From positions 1-8,773 of the forward strand of contig DCQM01000035.1 of the NCBI GenBank assembly GCA_002323895.1: a stretch of DNA of 8,773 nt. Reading direction: 5' to 3'. Below are positions 7,747-8,773 of the stretch, in pieces (within the stretch, counting starts at the first letter, position 1; the number at the start of each line of letters is the position of its first letter). The notes below the pieces were generated by a model, which worked only from the letters and a program-made list of their open reading frames with translations, was not told where the DNA came from and ran no database searches. The translations under genes were made by a program, and so were the position numbers. This stretch comes from Akkermansiaceae bacterium UBA1518. Lineage in GTDB: Bacteria > Verrucomicrobiota > Verrucomicrobiia > Verrucomicrobiales > Akkermansiaceae.

Positions 7747-8382
7747 ATGGTTCGATTTTGTATCATCTTACTCTTCCTCTCGCTCCGGATTTTTGCCGAC
7801 GAGGCGGCTCCACTTAGACAAGCACTTAAGAAACAAGCAGCTCATAAATCCGTTGTGGCAACCTTCCGTCAAACCAAGCGAGTTCCGGCTTTGACAGATG
7901 ATATCAAGACGATGGGAAAACTCTGGCTTATTCCGGGAAAAGCTTTTCGCTGGGAGATTGGAAGACCAGTCAGACAAACGATTGTCTACAACGGTGGTCA
8001 AGTCTTGATGACCGATGAGCTCAAGAAGACAGGCGAACGGCTCTCGCCAGACGATCGTTCGGTAAAGCCCCTATTTCTTACTTTGGGAATGGGTAAAGAA
8101 GCGTCATTCGATGAGATGCTGAAAGTCTTTACGATTACTAGCACGAACGAAGCCAAGGGACGTTACAATGCAACATTTTCTCCCAAACAACGCTCAGTAA
8201 AAAAGATCATCAAGTCTCTCTTGATGCAGGTAAATCTTGAAGCCTCGTTTGTAGAACGTATCGGGTGGATTCAGAGGGATGGCACGGAGACCATGACCGA
8301 GTTTTTCACCCCCCAACTCAACGATGCTATCCCCACCAATATCTTTAGGGTCGACGATTCTGCTTATCGCTGGAAGAAGTAA
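7747..8382 (+). CDS. LolA-like outer-membrane lipid/lipoprotein carrier protein, 211 aa
   Basis: Predicted periplasmic carrier that shields acyl chains between the inner and outer membrane. The N-terminus is a short signal peptide (basic MVR, hydrophobic CIILLFLSL, likely cleavage after IFA near residue 17). The mature part follows the LolA pattern: helix LRQALKKQ, strand VVATFRQTKRV (36-46), MGKLWLIPGKAFRWEI (56-71, the 'G.L.l.rPg.frW' signature), RQTIVYNGGQVLMTD (76-90, the 'q.iv.dG..l' strand), and the C-terminal strands ending at NIFRVD. The usual LolA length is about 200 residues. The ATG at 7747 is the first in frame after a stop at 7714-7716. No Shine-Dalgarno is visible. It is divergent from the MMPL exporter, the partner such LolA-like proteins have in aryl-polyene-type clusters, so it may carry the exporter's lipid cargo instead of lipoproteins. 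Whether it is the housekeeping LolA or a specialised paralogue cannot be decided here. Confidence 0.82.
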   Translation: MVRFCIILLFLSLRIFADEAAPLRQALKKQAAHKSVVATFRQTKRVPALTDDIKTMGKLWLIPGKAFRWEIGRPVRQTIVYNGGQVLMTDELKKTGERLSPDDRSVKPLFLTLGMGKEASFDEMLKVFTITSTNEAKGRYNATFSPKQRSVKKIIKSLLMQVNLEASFVERIGWIQRDGTETMTEFFTPQLNDAIPTNIFRVDDSAYRWKK

Positions 8383-8401
8383 GCCAGCATCTATAATCCT
8401 A

Positions 8402-8773
8402 CTAGATTTGCTTTGAAATCGCAGTTTCGATGAATTTGAGAACTTCTTTTCGGCCAGTTCGAGTTGTTGTCGAGGTCTCAAAGTAAATCGGATCTCCTTC
8501 ACTAAACTCCTTCATCCTTTCCAAGAATAATCCAACATTCTTCCGGACAAGTTTAGGTTTACTCTTATCAGTCTTTGTGAAAATGAGAGCAAAAGGCAAC
8601 TGGGCCTCAATGAGCCAAGCGAGAAACTCTAGATCAATTTTCTGCGGAGTGTGACGTGAATCGATTAACACGAATATCCCAGTCAATGTTTCCCGATTGA
8701 GAAGATAGTCTGATACAAATTCGTTGAATTGATCTCTTTGAGACTTCGAGACTTTTGCGTAGCCATAGCCCGG
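8402..8773 (-). CDS. engB: Ribosome-assembly GTPase EngB (YsxC/YihA), 5' partial
   Basis: Cytoplasmic TRAFAC-class GTPase needed for late 50S ribosomal subunit maturation. The 123 visible residues start at the end of the G3 motif (the PGYGYAKVSK segment, normally preceded by DL), continue with the helix ending in YLLNRETL, the EngB-typical strand IFVLIDSRH (33-41), the conserved acidic/Trp segment D47..W53, the G4 motif TKTD (66-69, guanine specificity), and a G5-like segment ETSTTTRTG (99-107). The family is about 200 residues, so roughly 75-80 N-terminal residues with the P-loop and switch I are outside the window. A TTG at 8686 in this frame is not a start, because the conserved frame continues to the window edge. 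It is convergent with the LolA-like gene across 19 bp; the two are unlikely to share regulation. Confidence 0.95.
   Translation of the reverse strand, partial: PGYGYAKVSKSQRDQFNEFVSDYLLNRETLTGIFVLIDSRHTPQKIDLEFLAWLIEAQLPFALIFTKTDKSKPKLVRKNVGLFLERMKEFSEGDPIYFETSTTTRTGRKEVLKFIETAISKQI

Noticed and set aside
7581..7766. 61-residue reverse-strand frame covering the divergent promoter
   Set aside because: It overlaps the exporter's start in another frame, runs through the intergenic region and has no recognisable product.
5369..8382. A complete aryl-polyene biosynthetic cluster
   Set aside because: Only the exporter and LolA-like components are present; no ketosynthase, acyltransferase, dehydratase or ACP gene is in the window.
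8684..8686. TTG at 8686 as the engB start
   Set aside because: The frame continues to the window edge with conserved EngB sequence (PGYGYAKVSK), so this codon is an internal leucine.

Overview
The window looks like ordinary chromosomal DNA from a Verrucomicrobia-type bacterium (PVC superphylum). This is inferred from protein style. The long first protein combines lamin-tail (LTD) modules, a CotH-like kinase domain and jelly-roll domains, and it ends in a module of the type 'F..W...(G/N)L.D..A......GL.NLM.YALG.D' followed by 'Y.VEKS.DL.NW', which is common in large secreted verrucomicrobial proteins. No 16S or other taxonomic marker is present, so the assignment is not proven.

Layout: (1) Bases 1-5329 (+) hold the 3' 1775 codons of a giant secreted or surface mosaic protein whose start lies upstream of the window. 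(2) A 39-bp convergent gap follows. (3) Bases 5369-7669 (-) encode a 766-residue RND/MMPL-family exporter with 12 membrane segments. (4) Bases 7670-7746 are a 77-bp AT-rich divergent intergenic region carrying three AATATC hexamers at 21- and 22-bp spacing. (5) Bases 7747-8382 (+) encode a LolA-like periplasmic lipid/lipoprotein carrier with a signal peptide. (6) A 19-bp convergent gap follows. (7) Bases 8402-8773 (-) hold the 3' part of engB (ysxC/yihA), the ribosome-assembly GTPase.

How the genes may work together: the MMPL exporter and the LolA-like protein are divergent neighbours sharing one short promoter region. In aryl-polyene and related lipid-export loci a LolA-like protein and an MMPL exporter occur together and are thought to move a lipid from the inner to the outer membrane. 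The pair here has no biosynthetic genes beside it in the window, so its cargo is unknown. The mosaic protein and EngB are probably unrelated to that function.

The most interesting observations are the mosaic protein's architecture, in which a second jelly-roll copy appears to be inserted inside a DUF1349/concanavalin-like domain, the CotH-like kinase core in an apparently exported protein, and the stand-alone divergent exporter/carrier pair with its regularly spaced hexamers. I saw no RNA gene, CRISPR array, insertion sequence, integrase or att site. No gene-free stretch is longer than 77 bp.
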